Shown: piece after piece, positions 26,074 through 35,535 of the stretch
How the letters are laid out: each line of letters begins with the position of its first letter
Numbering within the stretch: position 1 is the stretch's first letter
NCBI GenBank assembly: GCA_018268465.1
Contig: JAFDWN010000052.1
Span: 1 to 62,004, forward strand
Reading direction: 5' to 3'
From: Actinomycetota bacterium
Lineage (GTDB): Bacteria; Actinomycetota; Actinomycetes; Mycobacteriales; Mycobacteriaceae
Length of the DNA stretch: 62,004 nucleotides
Program-made: the position numbers and the translations under genes
The notes under the pieces: model-generated
The model's input: only the letters and a program-made list of their open reading frames with translations
Database searches by the model: none
What the model was told of the DNA's origin: nothing

Positions 26074-27187
26074 TACCCCGATCATCACCGACGAGAGCTG
26101 GGTCGATGACCTGATGGGCGGCCCCGACCCGGCCGCGGTGCCCACCGCCGCGACGATGCAGCCCGGCGACGCCGGAACCGACCTCGACGCTGGCCAACCC
26201 GAGCCCGAGCCCGAGCCCGAGCTCGAAGCTGAGCAGTACGACGATTCGGCCGAGGCTCCTACCGATCCGCGGCTGCAGTCCGGCGCCGGGATCGCTGACG
26301 AGGTGCCGCCCGTGCATCTCGACACCGCAGCAGCCTTAACCGCCGAGCGCGACGAGTCCGGGGCGGCCCGCGCCGACGCGGGCGCCAAACGCACTGCCGT
26401 GGCGCTGGGGGCGGGACTGGTCGTGGCGGTGAGCGCCATCGTCGCCGCGCTGGTCACCTTCAGCGACACCGATGCACCAGCCGCGCCCCGTCAGGACAGT
26501 CCGGCTGCGGCCGCGCCCGTGGCTCAGCCGCAGCCCGTTCCTACCTCCGCCGCCCCGACCGTCCCTCAGGATCAGTCCATTCCCTTCACCGCCAGCGCCC
26601 CGTGCGCCGCCGGGTCAACCTCAGCGCAGTCGCTGACCGACACCGCCACCGATTCGGCGTGGGTGTGCGCCCGCGGCTCACGCGATGAAGCCCTCGAAGG
26701 CAAGATCCTCACTGTCGACTTCGGCAAGAGCTACATGATCTCCGGTGTCGAGGTCACGCCGGGATGGGTGGCGAAAACACCTGGGGGACAAGACCGATGG
26801 CTCCAGCATCGAGTGGTGACGCGGCTGCAATACATCTTCCTCAACGGCAACGTGGTCTCTGACATCTTCACCCAGGACACCGGGAACGCCCACGGCCCGG
26901 TCACCGCTGCGCTGCCGCGACGGGTCTTGGCCTCCCGGGTCAACGTGGTGGTCTTGCAGACCTCCCGCCCACCTGCCTCGCCACTGCCGGCCACCGATCC
27001 CGCTGCCCTGCCTGAGGCGCAGCCAGGGCTGGTGGAATCGCTGCTCGGCGAGGGTGGCGGGCCGCTGTCGGAAACACCGCAGAACCCTCAGCCGTATCCG
27101 GATCTGACCGTGCCCGACAACGGCAGCGACCCCGTGGACAACACGTTCGCGATGAGCGCACTGAAGTTTCTCGGTTACCAGCCCTAA
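26066..27187 (+). CDS. Single-pass membrane protein with extracytoplasmic galactose-binding-like domain
   Basis: From the GTG at 26066 it encodes 373 residues: an acidic N-terminus with Pro-Glu repeats, one membrane helix (AVALGAGLVVAVSAIVAALV) and a Pro/Ala linker. A C-terminal domain (from FTASAPCAAGSTSAQSLTD through FGKSYMISGVEVTPGW) resembles discoidin/galactose-binding-like folds. Such a domain outside the cell could contact wall glycans or the recipient during mating. This is inference from fold resemblance and from position upstream of the TcpC-like gene. Confidence 0.65.
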   Translation: MADTPIITDESWVDDLMGGPDPAAVPTAATMQPGDAGTDLDAGQPEPEPEPELEAEQYDDSAEAPTDPRLQSGAGIADEVPPVHLDTAAALTAERDESGAARADAGAKRTAVALGAGLVVAVSAIVAALVTFSDTDAPAAPRQDSPAAAAPVAQPQPVPTSAAPTVPQDQSIPFTASAPCAAGSTSAQSLTDTATDSAWVCARGSRDEALEGKILTVDFGKSYMISGVEVTPGWVAKTPGGQDRWLQHRVVTRLQYIFLNGNVVSDIFTQDTGNAHGPVTAALPRRVLASRVNVVVLQTSRPPASPLPATDPAALPEAQPGLVESLLGEGGGPLSETPQNPQPYPDLTVPDNGSDPVDNTFAMSALKFLGYQP

Positions 27188-27201
27188 GAAAAGAGACCAC
27201 T

Positions 27202-28116
27202 GTGGCACTGTCGAAAACCTGGCAAGGGCGTCTCCGCCGATGGCGCGGTGGCGCCCATCGGGCCGGCGTGATCGCCCTGGTCGCCGCCGCGGTCTTCGGC
27301 GCCGCCGCGGGCTGCAAGGTGTTCTTCGCCCCCGATCGCCCTGACTTCATCGGGATCGCTCAGCGTGAACGCAACCAACAAAGCGTTGTCGGCGCGTTCG
27401 CCTCGGACTTCGTGGTGGCCTGGCGCACGGCAACGGTGAATCAGCGCGACAGCTTGGCGCGCTTCATCACCCTGCCCGAGCAGGGACTGGCGCTCCCCTC
27501 GACGCCGGCGGCGGTGATCACCGCGCCCCAGGTGGGCCCGGTGCTGCGGATGGGCACCCTCGATGACACCGAGCTCTACACCGCTGTCATCTCGGTCAAC
27601 GAACGCCCCTACGCCTCGGCCCAACCGACCCGCACCTTCTACCAGGTGCCGGTGTCGCTATGGAACCGGCAGCCACGCGCCCTGGACTTCCCGGCCCAGA
27701 TCAACGATCCCGGCCCGGGCGCGGATTTCGCGCTCGACTACCGCAACGCTCTAGGCCCCGACAGCCCGGTGTTCGCCGTAGTCGCCGGATTCATCCGCAC
27801 CTACCTCACCGCCACCAACGGCCTGGATCGCTACGTGGTCGCCGGTGCCCCCCTGCGCCCGATCGGCGGCTACCAAAGCGCGGTGGTCTCCTCCGCGGCC
27901 ACCAGTCGCAGTGTGCCCGAAGCGCCAGCGCCGGGAGAGCAACTGCATGTGCGGGCCACAGTCGTCGCCCAAACCTCGCAATTTGCCACAGTGAATCTGG
28001 TGTACCCGCTGACGCTGGAAAATAGCGGCGGGAACTGGATGGTGGGGGCCATAGACTTAGTGCCACAGGTCGGCGGCCAATCAGAAGCCGATCCGGTAGC
28101 CAAACCACATAGCTAA
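27202..28116 (+). CDS. Conjugal transfer protein, TcpC/VirB8-like
   Basis: The 304-residue product has an N-terminal membrane helix (AGVIALVAAAVFGAAAGCKV) and two NTF2-like halves. The second begins near SPVFAVVAGFIRTYLTATNG and ends with FATVNLVYPLTLENSGGNWM, the pattern of TcpC/VirB8-type bitopic scaffold proteins of Gram-positive type IV systems. The GTG start lies 14 bases after the previous stop behind AAGAAAAGAG. A shared promoter lies inside its 3' end. Confidence 0.75.
   Translation: MALSKTWQGRLRRWRGGAHRAGVIALVAAAVFGAAAGCKVFFAPDRPDFIGIAQRERNQQSVVGAFASDFVVAWRTATVNQRDSLARFITLPEQGLALPSTPAAVITAPQVGPVLRMGTLDDTELYTAVISVNERPYASAQPTRTFYQVPVSLWNRQPRALDFPAQINDPGPGADFALDYRNALGPDSPVFAVVAGFIRTYLTATNGLDRYVVAGAPLRPIGGYQSAVVSSAATSRSVPEAPAPGEQLHVRATVVAQTSQFATVNLVYPLTLENSGGNWMVGAIDLVPQVGGQSEADPVAKPHS
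28018..28057 (+). promoter_or_regulatory. Shared plasmid promoter inside the TcpC-like gene
   Basis: GGAAAATAGCGGCGG carries GCGG at 28025, and TAGACT is 27 bases on at 28052-28057. Transcription would begin near 28064 and give the virB2/B3/B4/B6-like genes a start of their own, with an ordinary ribosome site AAGAAAGG before 28143. Confidence 0.5.
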
Positions 28117-28142
28117 CGCACCTCAAGAAAGGCGAGACGAAT

Positions 28143-28433
28143 ATGGCAGAAAATACCGAATTAGTCGCGGCGTCGGGCCTTTTTGAGGCCGGCAACAAGC
28201 TCGGCCTGGCGGTGCTGGGCTTCTTGGCACTCGCCGCACTGGTCATCGGCGCCGGATCGGCCATCCGCAAGCTCAAAGAGGGCTCCGGGGCGGCCATCAC
28301 CGCCGAGATCGGTGCCATCGTCTTCGCGGTCCTCATCGGGCTCTCGGTCGGCATCGCCTCCGCGCTCACCCAGGAAGCCGAGGACTCCGGCATCCGCAAC
28401 CCGGTCCGCGTGGACAGCGTGTGGGATCGCTGA
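28143..28433 (+). CDS. Small two-helix membrane protein, VirB2-like
   Basis: This 96-residue protein has two hydrophobic helices (GLAVLGFLALAALVIGAGSA and IGAIVFAVLIGLSVGIASAL) joined by a short charged loop. That is the size and topology of VirB2/TrbC-like subunits. It precedes VirB3- and VirB4-like genes, the usual order. Sequence identity to a pilin family is not evident, so the call rests on topology and context. Confidence 0.6.
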   Translation: MAENTELVAASGLFEAGNKLGLAVLGFLALAALVIGAGSAIRKLKEGSGAAITAEIGAIVFAVLIGLSVGIASALTQEAEDSGIRNPVRVDSVWDR

Positions 28434-28437
28434 GCGT

Positions 28438-28785
28438 ATGAGCAACGACACCTCGGCCAAGATCTACTCTGACCAACGCTCGCTGCCCATCCATCTGGGC
28501 GACTCTGGTGACGGATTCACGCTGCCGTTCAAGGAGAAATGGCGCGCCCCCGACGCTATCGCCGCGGTGCTGGGCTTCGTAGTGACCGGTTCGCTGGTGA
28601 CGGCCAACATCACCAACGGGGCCAGCGCGTTCCGCATCCTGATCCTCGGCGTGGTGATCACGGTGGCTGCGGTGTGGCTGCTGTCCAAGCTGCCGGCGAC
28701 CCGCCCGTCGCTGCGCACCCGCGCCCACTGGTGGTGGGAAAATCTGCGCCCGCAGGTCATCTCATCGCACCGCCCTCCCCGTTAA
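28438..28785 (+). CDS. Small membrane protein, VirB3/PrgI-like
   Basis: The product has 115 residues with a pair of hydrophobic helices (AIAAVLGFVVTGSLVTANI and FRILILGVVITVAAVWLLSK) and a basic, aromatic C-terminus (HWWWENLRPQ). VirB3/PrgI proteins have this form and lie directly upstream of VirB4, as here. It starts 4 bases after the previous stop. The assignment is from context and topology. Confidence 0.62.
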   Translation: MSNDTSAKIYSDQRSLPIHLGDSGDGFTLPFKEKWRAPDAIAAVLGFVVTGSLVTANITNGASAFRILILGVVITVAAVWLLSKLPATRPSLRTRAHWWWENLRPQVISSHRPPR

Positions 28786-28798
28786 GAAGGGTCCTGCC

Positions 28799-31387
28799 AT
28801 GTCTGTGCCCGCCCCGCTGCGCGCGATCGGCAACCTGCGGCTGACCCCGCACGGGGTCTATGCTGACTATCTGCTTTCCGGACAGCCGTTCATCTTCCTC
28901 TCCGAAGAGTGGCAGGACCGGGTGGCTGCCGAGCACGCCGAGCTGTGGCGTGCGCTGCCGTCGGGATCGTCGATCAGTGGCCTGACGGTGCCGGTGGCCC
29001 CGCGCGCCACCGTCCGCAAAATGCTGTACAGCCACCCCGATTTGCGCCCCGGTGCGACCGTGCCCGAGGGCGTGTCCGAGGCGGCGCGGCCCTGGGTGCA
29101 GCACTGCCGCAGCTGGGAACCCACCATCGCCGGGCACCGCGCCCGCCGCCGTATCTACTGGCTGAGCCTGCCCCTGGATTACGGGCTGGCCGGGCGCACC
29201 CCCAGCGGCACGTGGCGGCGCATGGTCGACGCCGCACTCGGCCGTGATAAGGACACCGACTCCTCTATCGCCTACTACCGTGACCTGGCCGCCCAAATGG
29301 TCGCTGCGCTGCCTGCGGTGTTCTTTCCCAAACCGGCGACAGTGGAACAGATCTGGTGGCATTGGAACTACATCGCCAGCCGCGGCGCCTGGGATGCGCC
29401 GCTGCCGACACAACCGTTCAATCCCGACGCCACCCTGCCGGGGTCGGCGTTCACCCCGGTCCACCTGGACCCGGGTGCGGCTCAGCTGCGCGGCCGCCGC
29501 TGGCGGGCGGCCCGCACCGACGCCGACGTGTTCGTACGTACCTTCCGGGATCGCACTGACGGTGTTGCGGACTCCTATCAAGCGCTGCTGCCCTTAGATA
29601 GCTTCCCCGACAACGGAATTGCCTGGCCGCGATCGACACTGTTCAAGGTCCTCGATGACCTCACGACACCGGCCACGGTCTTGGACTGGACGATCAACAT
29701 CACCTTCACCAGCGCGGATGTGGCCGTGTCGACCGCAGAGAACGTCATCGTCAACATTCGCGACCAGTACCGCCAGCGCGGCCGCCACGCATCGAGTTCC
29801 GACGAGCTGCTGCGCAAGCTGGCCTCCGGGCGGGAGCTGGCCTCAGAACTCAAACGCGGCAGCGCCGAGCGCGGTGTGAACGCCGCCATCGTCATCGCCG
29901 CGGCCGCCGGTGACCCGGAGACGGTGAACCGGGCCGTCGCCGACGTCGCCCGCACCTACCGCGGCCAGAACATCGGCTCGAAACGGTGGCGCGGCAGCCA
30001 GCCCACACTGTGGCGGGCGTTCGCCCCGGGCGGGGAGCGCCGCGCCGCCCTCGACGAGTTCCGCAACCCGACCACCACCAAGCGGTTCGCGCCGTTCGTC
30101 CCGCTGCTGGCGAGCAAGCTCGGCAACAACACCGGCGTCCCGTTGGGGATGAACCTGACCAGCCCCGGGCTGCGCGACGTCGTTCTCCTCGATGTCCTCA
30201 ACGCGCCGGCCCGCGAGAACCCGGCGAATCTGGTGATCTGCGGCTCCCCGGGCCGCGGCAAATCGCATGCGACGAAGAATTTGAGCCGCTCGTGGCTCAA
30301 ACTCGGCGCCGGTCTGCATTTATTCGATCCCACCGACGCCCGTGAACACGAAACAGCGTTGGCCGATTTCGACGATAAAGTCGTCATTGATGTCAGTCGC
30401 ATGAATTTCAGCCTCGATGGATTGCGGGTTTTTCCTTATAAAGAAGCCGCGGAACGCACCATCGACCATTTGCTACCGCAATTGGGATTGTCGCCGTTGA
30501 GCCGGGGCGCTCAGCGGCTGTGGGGGCTGCTGGCCCCGGAGTCACGCGAGGCCAACGGCATCGGCAGCACCGCGCAGCTGATCAGGTATCTCCGCGAGAT
30601 GCCCACTGCGCGGCGCACCGACGCCGACGAAGATCTGCTCGTCGGGTTGGAGGGCCTGGCCGCCCAACGCCTGCTGCGGCCACTGTTCGATGAGTCTCTG
30701 CCCGTTCCCGACATCGCCACCACCCAATGCGTGATCTGGAATTTCGCCGGACTCAAGCTGCCCACGGTCACCGAGGAATACCAGGCCCACCTGCATCAGC
30801 AGACCACCCCGGGCCAGCGCGCCGCCCAAGCGCTCTACGGGCTGGGCGCCGAAGTGGCGCAGTCGATCTTTTTCGGCCGCCCCGATCAGCCCGACATGCT
30901 GGTCGTCGAGGAGTGCGCAGCGTGGACCAACTCTCCGGGCGGGCAGAAGTGCGCGAACACGATCATCCGCCAGGGCCGTAAGGCCTGGACGGGATTCTGC
31001 GGTATCAGCCAGCAGCCGATCAAAGACTTCGCCGTGCTGGAGGACGAGTTCATAGATCAGCGACTGTGCCTGGGATTCAAGCGATCTGACATCGCCAAAG
31101 CAACCTTGCAGTGGTGTGACCGCGACCTGGACCGCCACCCGGAGCTGCTGGCCAACTACGTCAACAACACCAGCCCTGTGCAGCTGGTCGACCACGGCGA
31201 CGATGCGATTGATGACCGCTACGGAAAAGTGATCCCCGGCCGCGAGGGCGAAGCGTGGTTCCTCGACGAGTTCGGTGGCTTCGGCAAGGTGGCGCTGTTC
31301 GCAGCTCCGACCGCGGCGTTGGCCGCCCGCTTCGACACCAACCCCCACCGAGCTCGCCAGCGCAGCCAGGCCACGCAGCGATCATGA
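28799..31387 (+). CDS. Conjugative transfer ATPase, VirB4-like
   Basis: VirB4 is the universal ATPase of type IV secretion. The 862-residue protein has an N-terminal VirB4 domain and a C-terminal RecA-like motor with P-loop GSPGRGKS (482-489), Walker B MLVVEECAAWTNSPGG and the motif QGRKAWTGFCGISQQP. The length is typical. An internal stretch near 30320-30490 is noticeably more AT-rich, but the frame stays intact. The stop overlaps the ATG of the next gene. Confidence 0.92.
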   Translation: MSVPAPLRAIGNLRLTPHGVYADYLLSGQPFIFLSEEWQDRVAAEHAELWRALPSGSSISGLTVPVAPRATVRKMLYSHPDLRPGATVPEGVSEAARPWVQHCRSWEPTIAGHRARRRIYWLSLPLDYGLAGRTPSGTWRRMVDAALGRDKDTDSSIAYYRDLAAQMVAALPAVFFPKPATVEQIWWHWNYIASRGAWDAPLPTQPFNPDATLPGSAFTPVHLDPGAAQLRGRRWRAARTDADVFVRTFRDRTDGVADSYQALLPLDSFPDNGIAWPRSTLFKVLDDLTTPATVLDWTINITFTSADVAVSTAENVIVNIRDQYRQRGRHASSSDELLRKLASGRELASELKRGSAERGVNAAIVIAAAAGDPETVNRAVADVARTYRGQNIGSKRWRGSQPTLWRAFAPGGERRAALDEFRNPTTTKRFAPFVPLLASKLGNNTGVPLGMNLTSPGLRDVVLLDVLNAPARENPANLVICGSPGRGKSHATKNLSRSWLKLGAGLHLFDPTDAREHETALADFDDKVVIDVSRMNFSLDGLRVFPYKEAAERTIDHLLPQLGLSPLSRGAQRLWGLLAPESREANGIGSTAQLIRYLREMPTARRTDADEDLLVGLEGLAAQRLLRPLFDESLPVPDIATTQCVIWNFAGLKLPTVTEEYQAHLHQQTTPGQRAAQALYGLGAEVAQSIFFGRPDQPDMLVVEECAAWTNSPGGQKCANTIIRQGRKAWTGFCGISQQPIKDFAVLEDEFIDQRLCLGFKRSDIAKATLQWCDRDLDRHPELLANYVNNTSPVQLVDHGDDAIDDRYGKVIPGREGEAWFLDEFGGFGKVALFAAPTAALAARFDTNPHRARQRSQATQRS

Positions 31388-33411
31388 CCGCACGCCTGCA
31401 CTACTGGTATCTGACCCACCCGCGGTGGGGCCGTCCGCTGCTGGTGCTGGGCGTCCTGCACACGCTGGCACTGGTCGCGACCGTCACCGCGCCGACGGCC
31501 AGCGCGTCGACCAACGCGATGGTGCTCAACTGGACCGGCCTCAAAGACACCTACGGGGTGCCGCTGGGCAACTACTACCTGAGCTTGCCCACCATTCGCG
31601 AGCAGATCACCCAGGCCGGCCCCGACATCGGCTGGACACCCGATAGCTGGATGGCCTGGACGCTGCACGCCATGGAAACGATGGCGTTCAATGTCACCTC
31701 GGCCAGCATCCTGACCGCCGAGGCGGGGCTGTTCATCGGCATCATCGCGTTGGCGCTGTGGCTGATGAAGATGACGGTGAGCACCTACTGGCTCAACGTC
31801 ATCGGCGAGATCGCCCGCGCAGTCACTAACGCGGTCATCACCGTCACCACGCAGTTGGGCCTGTTAGCGATCGCGATCCCAATCGGGGTGTTCGCCGGGG
31901 TGGTGACCATTCACCGCGGCGAAGCCGGTCGAGGCTGGACGATGATCCTCATTGCGTTGACCATGCCGGCGCTGTCGATCGCGATCTTCGCCAACCCGGC
32001 CGGGCTGATGTATGGCGAAGGCGGGCTCCTCGAGTTCGCCCGCCGGGTCGGGTTCAGCGTCGCCCAGGCCGCCACTCCGGGCCATAACGGCACCTTCGAC
32101 GGTGTCGGCTCGGGCGGGCAGGTCGACGCGCTGACCGCCAGCCTGATCACTCACACTGTGCGAGAACCGTTGCAGCTGTGGAACTTCGGTCAGGTGGTCG
32201 ATCGGGTCGGTGGATGCGGGGCCGCCTGGTCGGCAGCCGTCAATCGCGGCGCACCCGATGGGCCGATCCGTGCCATGCAGTCCTGCGGCAACACCGCTGC
32301 AGTGTCCTACGCCCAGCACCTCGACGGCACAAACATCTGGGTCGGTCTGGTGTTCGTTGTGGTTGCGCTGCTACTGGGGGCCTTCATGGTGCTCTCGGGC
32401 TGGGCGGTGCTCAAGGTGTCGGTCAAGGCGATCTACACAACGGTGATCCTGCTGCCGACGCTGTGGCTGGGAGCCATCCCCGGTGCCCCCCAGCGTCGCG
32501 CCACCGCTGTGGTGTGGCAGTTCTTCCGCCACGCCATCGAGGTCCTGGTCTACATCATTTTCGTCAGCGTCATGGGCCTGGCGGTGGAGTCAATCGTCGC
32601 CGGCCGGCTCCCCGCACAACTGGGCGGCAACAACCCGTTCGCGCACGTGCTGATGATGGGCGCAGTCTCGGTGGCGGCGATGATGCTGCTGCGCTACATC
32701 CGCGCCGACCTGTCGGCCGAACGACCCGGACCCGGCCTGTTCCGCCAGGCCGGCAGTGTCGCCCTCGGCATGGGGATGCACGCCGCGATCGGCGGCGTCG
32801 GCGGTGCCGCCGCGGCCGGGGCCAAGGGACTGGGATCGCGACTGCGCAACCGCGGCAACACCCCGTGGGAGCAGATGGAGGCAGACGCGACCTCCAACGC
32901 CCGCCAGATCCATGGCGCGCCGCAGCCCGGGTTCGACCCGGTTCCCTCTGACGGGAGTACTCGCAGTTCCGGTGCGGGAGGCAGCTCTGGAGGTGCCGCC
33001 GAGCAGCCCACAGCGGGTGGCATCGACCCCGGCGGCGCAGCACACCCCGCCCCAGCCGGCGGTGGAGCGCCGGCACTGTCAGCGCCGCCGGCGACCGGCG
33101 GGGGAATCCAGGGCATGCTCAGCGGCTTCGACAACGCCCGCGCCGCAGCCCCGGCCACCCGCCACTCCGCCCCGGCTCCCAGCGGGTCTCCGCCAGCGAC
33201 CTTCGAGCTGCCCGGCGAGGCCCCGGGAGGGCTCGGCGGGGCGGCGACATCCCTGCCTGCGATGGCCGACCTCCCCGAGGCGCGCTACCTCGACGAGGTT
33301 CCACCACCCCCGGAACCGCCGCACGACGACGAGGAGTTTGCACCACCCGACGACGAGCCAGGACCTTCCGCCGGGCCACCGACTACCGTCAATCCCATCA
33401 CCAACACGTAG
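31384..33411 (+). CDS. Polytopic transfer channel protein, VirB6/TcpH-like
   Basis: The 675-residue product has an N-terminal signal-like helix, about seven further membrane helices up to residue ~440, and a long Pro/Gly/Ser/Ala-rich hydrophilic tail of ~220 residues. This is the build of VirB6/TrbL-type channel proteins in Gram-positive conjugation systems. It is coupled to virB4 by an ATGA overlap. The tail has acidic patches (PPHDDEEFAPPDDEPG) that could bind cytosolic partners. Family assignment is by topology and order. Confidence 0.75.
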   Translation: MTARLHYWYLTHPRWGRPLLVLGVLHTLALVATVTAPTASASTNAMVLNWTGLKDTYGVPLGNYYLSLPTIREQITQAGPDIGWTPDSWMAWTLHAMETMAFNVTSASILTAEAGLFIGIIALALWLMKMTVSTYWLNVIGEIARAVTNAVITVTTQLGLLAIAIPIGVFAGVVTIHRGEAGRGWTMILIALTMPALSIAIFANPAGLMYGEGGLLEFARRVGFSVAQAATPGHNGTFDGVGSGGQVDALTASLITHTVREPLQLWNFGQVVDRVGGCGAAWSAAVNRGAPDGPIRAMQSCGNTAAVSYAQHLDGTNIWVGLVFVVVALLLGAFMVLSGWAVLKVSVKAIYTTVILLPTLWLGAIPGAPQRRATAVVWQFFRHAIEVLVYIIFVSVMGLAVESIVAGRLPAQLGGNNPFAHVLMMGAVSVAAMMLLRYIRADLSAERPGPGLFRQAGSVALGMGMHAAIGGVGGAAAAGAKGLGSRLRNRGNTPWEQMEADATSNARQIHGAPQPGFDPVPSDGSTRSSGAGGSSGGAAEQPTAGGIDPGGAAHPAPAGGGAPALSAPPATGGGIQGMLSGFDNARAAAPATRHSAPAPSGSPPATFELPGEAPGGLGGAATSLPAMADLPEARYLDEVPPPPEPPHDDEEFAPPDDEPGPSAGPPTTVNPITNT

Positions 33412-33435
33412 CCAAGCAGGGGAGAAGCGCCACCC

Positions 33436-35217
33436 ATGACCTCGCCGACCGAACAGCGCCGCGCGTTCGACGCCGCGATGGACAGCTACCGCTCCGGGGA
33501 CCGCGCCACCGCACTGGGCATCTTTACCCGCATCACCGCCGACAACCCCGCCATGTCGGACGCCTGGCTGGGTCGCCTGGCGTGCGGAGACCAGGAACTC
33601 GACACCCTGGCCGGCGCGCACGAGAACTCCCGGGCGCTCTACCGCGAAACCCGCCGCATCGGCCTCAAGGCCGGCGAACTTCACGCCGTGATCGTGGCAC
33701 CGCTATACCTGACGCTTCCGGTGTGGTCACGGGCCACGTTGGCCCTGGCCTACGCCTCAGCACTCATCCGCGCCGAACAGTACGCCCCAGCAGCCACACT
33801 GCTCGACCACCCGGCTATCACCGAGGACACCCAAGCCGCCCAATGGCGGCAATTCATCACCGCCACACTGCACTACCGCACCCGGCGTTGGCCGGATCTG
33901 CTCGCCGCCACGGCGGTGTCCCCGCCGCCGGAGGCAACCTATGTCCTGGAACCTGTCAGCGCCGCGGTCGCGGCGCTGACCGCGGCGGCCTCCGCCAGCC
34001 TGGGACAGTTCCAAACCGCACTCGACACCGCCGACAAGATCCACACCGACAACCCCTACGTCAGCGCCGACGTGGCGCTCACCCGCGGCTGGTGCCTGCG
34101 TGAACTCGGCGACCCCGACGCTGCGCTGGCCGCGTTCCGCGCCGCCGCAGTCGAGGGGCAGCTGCTGCCCGCGGCCCAGCAGGCCATCGACGACCCCAGC
34201 TACCGCCTGGTGGTCACCGACCCCGAAACCATCGCCACCCGCACCGACAAGTGGGACCCGGCCACCGAAACCAGCCGCGCCCAGCGCGACGCGGCCGCAC
34301 TGGCCGAAGAGCAGAAGGAAGTCCTGGCCAACGCCAAGCGCCGCCTCGACGAACTGATCGGACTGGAGGGCCCCAAAGAGCAGATCGCGGTGTGGCGCAC
34401 CGAAATTCAGATTGATCAGCTGATGGCCGCTCAGGGCGATGAAACGTCGTCGACCGGTGAGAACCACATGGTCCTGGAAGGTCCGCCCGGGACGGCGAAA
34501 ACCACGTTCGCCCGCATTGTCGCCGAAATCCTGTTCGGCCTGGGCAAGATTCAGCGCCCCGAAGTCATGGAAGTCACCGAGGAGGACCTTGTCGTCGGCT
34601 ACGTCTCTCAGACCGCGCAGCGGATGAAAGAGGTCTGCGAAGAGGCGTTGGGCGGGGTGTTGTTCATCGACGAGGCCTACCGGCTGGTGCCGGAGACTGA
34701 GGGCCACAGCTTCGGCAAAGACGCCATCAACACGCTGCTGAAGTACATGGAGGACTTCCGCGACCGGCTGGTCGTCATCGTCGCCGGCTATCCCAAAGAG
34801 ATGCGCCGCTTCCTGGCCGCCAACCCAGGCCTGGCGTCACGGTTCAACTTCACCCTGACCTTCACCAGCTACACCGCCGACGAAATCGTGGCGATCGGGC
34901 GCCACATCGCGGGCAAGGAGAAGATCGCAATTGCCGAGGAGGCGTGGCCCATGCTGCACGCCGAGGCCACCCGCTTGCGCGCCACACCGACCGACGCCGG
35001 CACCGCGCTTGATATCGCCGGCAACGGCCGCTACGCCCGCAAGGTGGTCGTTGCCTGCAAACGGGAGCGCGCCCGGCGACTCAGCAGCAACACTCCGGAG
35101 GAATTGGCCGCCCTGGCCGCCGCCGATCCGTCGCTGCTGGTGGTCAACACCGATGACATGGCCCGCGCCCTGGCCTCTTCGCAGAGCGGCGACATCAGCG
35201 CCGCGTCGGCGACATGA
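33436..35217 (+). CDS. eccA: ESX cytosolic AAA ATPase EccA
   Basis: EccA is a CbxX/CfqX-type AAA ATPase that assists ESX substrate handling, probably by releasing EspG from PE/PPE pairs. The 593-residue protein has N-terminal TPR-like helices (about 1-270) and a C-terminal AAA domain with P-loop GPPGTAKT (349-356), Walker B LFIDEAYRLVPE near 410 and the sensor region VIVAGYPKEMRRFL. It is separated from the rest of the ESX genes by the whole transfer cluster, which ties the two systems into one unit. The ribosome site is GGGGAGAAG. Confidence 0.95.
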   Translation: MTSPTEQRRAFDAAMDSYRSGDRATALGIFTRITADNPAMSDAWLGRLACGDQELDTLAGAHENSRALYRETRRIGLKAGELHAVIVAPLYLTLPVWSRATLALAYASALIRAEQYAPAATLLDHPAITEDTQAAQWRQFITATLHYRTRRWPDLLAATAVSPPPEATYVLEPVSAAVAALTAAASASLGQFQTALDTADKIHTDNPYVSADVALTRGWCLRELGDPDAALAAFRAAAVEGQLLPAAQQAIDDPSYRLVVTDPETIATRTDKWDPATETSRAQRDAAALAEEQKEVLANAKRRLDELIGLEGPKEQIAVWRTEIQIDQLMAAQGDETSSTGENHMVLEGPPGTAKTTFARIVAEILFGLGKIQRPEVMEVTEEDLVVGYVSQTAQRMKEVCEEALGGVLFIDEAYRLVPETEGHSFGKDAINTLLKYMEDFRDRLVVIVAGYPKEMRRFLAANPGLASRFNFTLTFTSYTADEIVAIGRHIAGKEKIAIAEEAWPMLHAEATRLRATPTDAGTALDIAGNGRYARKVVVACKRERARRLSSNTPEELAALAAADPSLLVVNTDDMARALASSQSGDISAASAT

Positions 35218-35525
35218 CTGCCCATAGCGGCCCGGCGCAAGCCTCGAAGCCTCACTTTGCCGCGACCTACTTCTCCGAGCAGCTGGCCGCGCTCATCAAG
35301 GACAACCCTCGGGTTCGGATGCTCAATACCGGCCGCACCCGCACGACGAAACCGCTCACGGTCCACAAGCTGATCCGGGATCACTGCCCGGAGTTCAAGA
35401 CCTCCCGCACCCAGTGGTACCGCCTCTACCACGGCGAGCGGGCACCGCGTGTCGACGAAGTGTATTGCGTGGCAAAAGTTTTTGGCGTCTCGCCCCGCTA
35501 TTTTCTTCCCGACACCACTGATTGA
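35214..35525 (+). CDS. EspR-like helix-turn-helix protein
   Basis: The gene encodes a 103-residue DNA-binding protein. The segment from FSEQLAALIKDN through LYHGERAPRVDEVYCVAKVFGVSPRYFLPD matches the N-terminal HTH of EspR, the nucleoid-associated activator of ESX-1, including the LxxLxxGxRxP-like recognition helix and the YF-D ending. The C-terminal EspR dimerisation helix is missing. Its start overlaps the eccA stop (ATGA). It is a natural candidate to bind the repeated promoter box of this plasmid; that is inference. Confidence 0.75.
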   Translation: MTAHSGPAQASKPHFAATYFSEQLAALIKDNPRVRMLNTGRTRTTKPLTVHKLIRDHCPEFKTSRTQWYRLYHGERAPRVDEVYCVAKVFGVSPRYFLPDTTD

Positions 35526-35535
35526 GGCGCCGCGA

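Noticed and set aside
33757-34707. 316-residue minus-strand frame opposite eccA
   Set aside because: Gly/Arg-rich shadow within a well-supported AAA ATPase gene.
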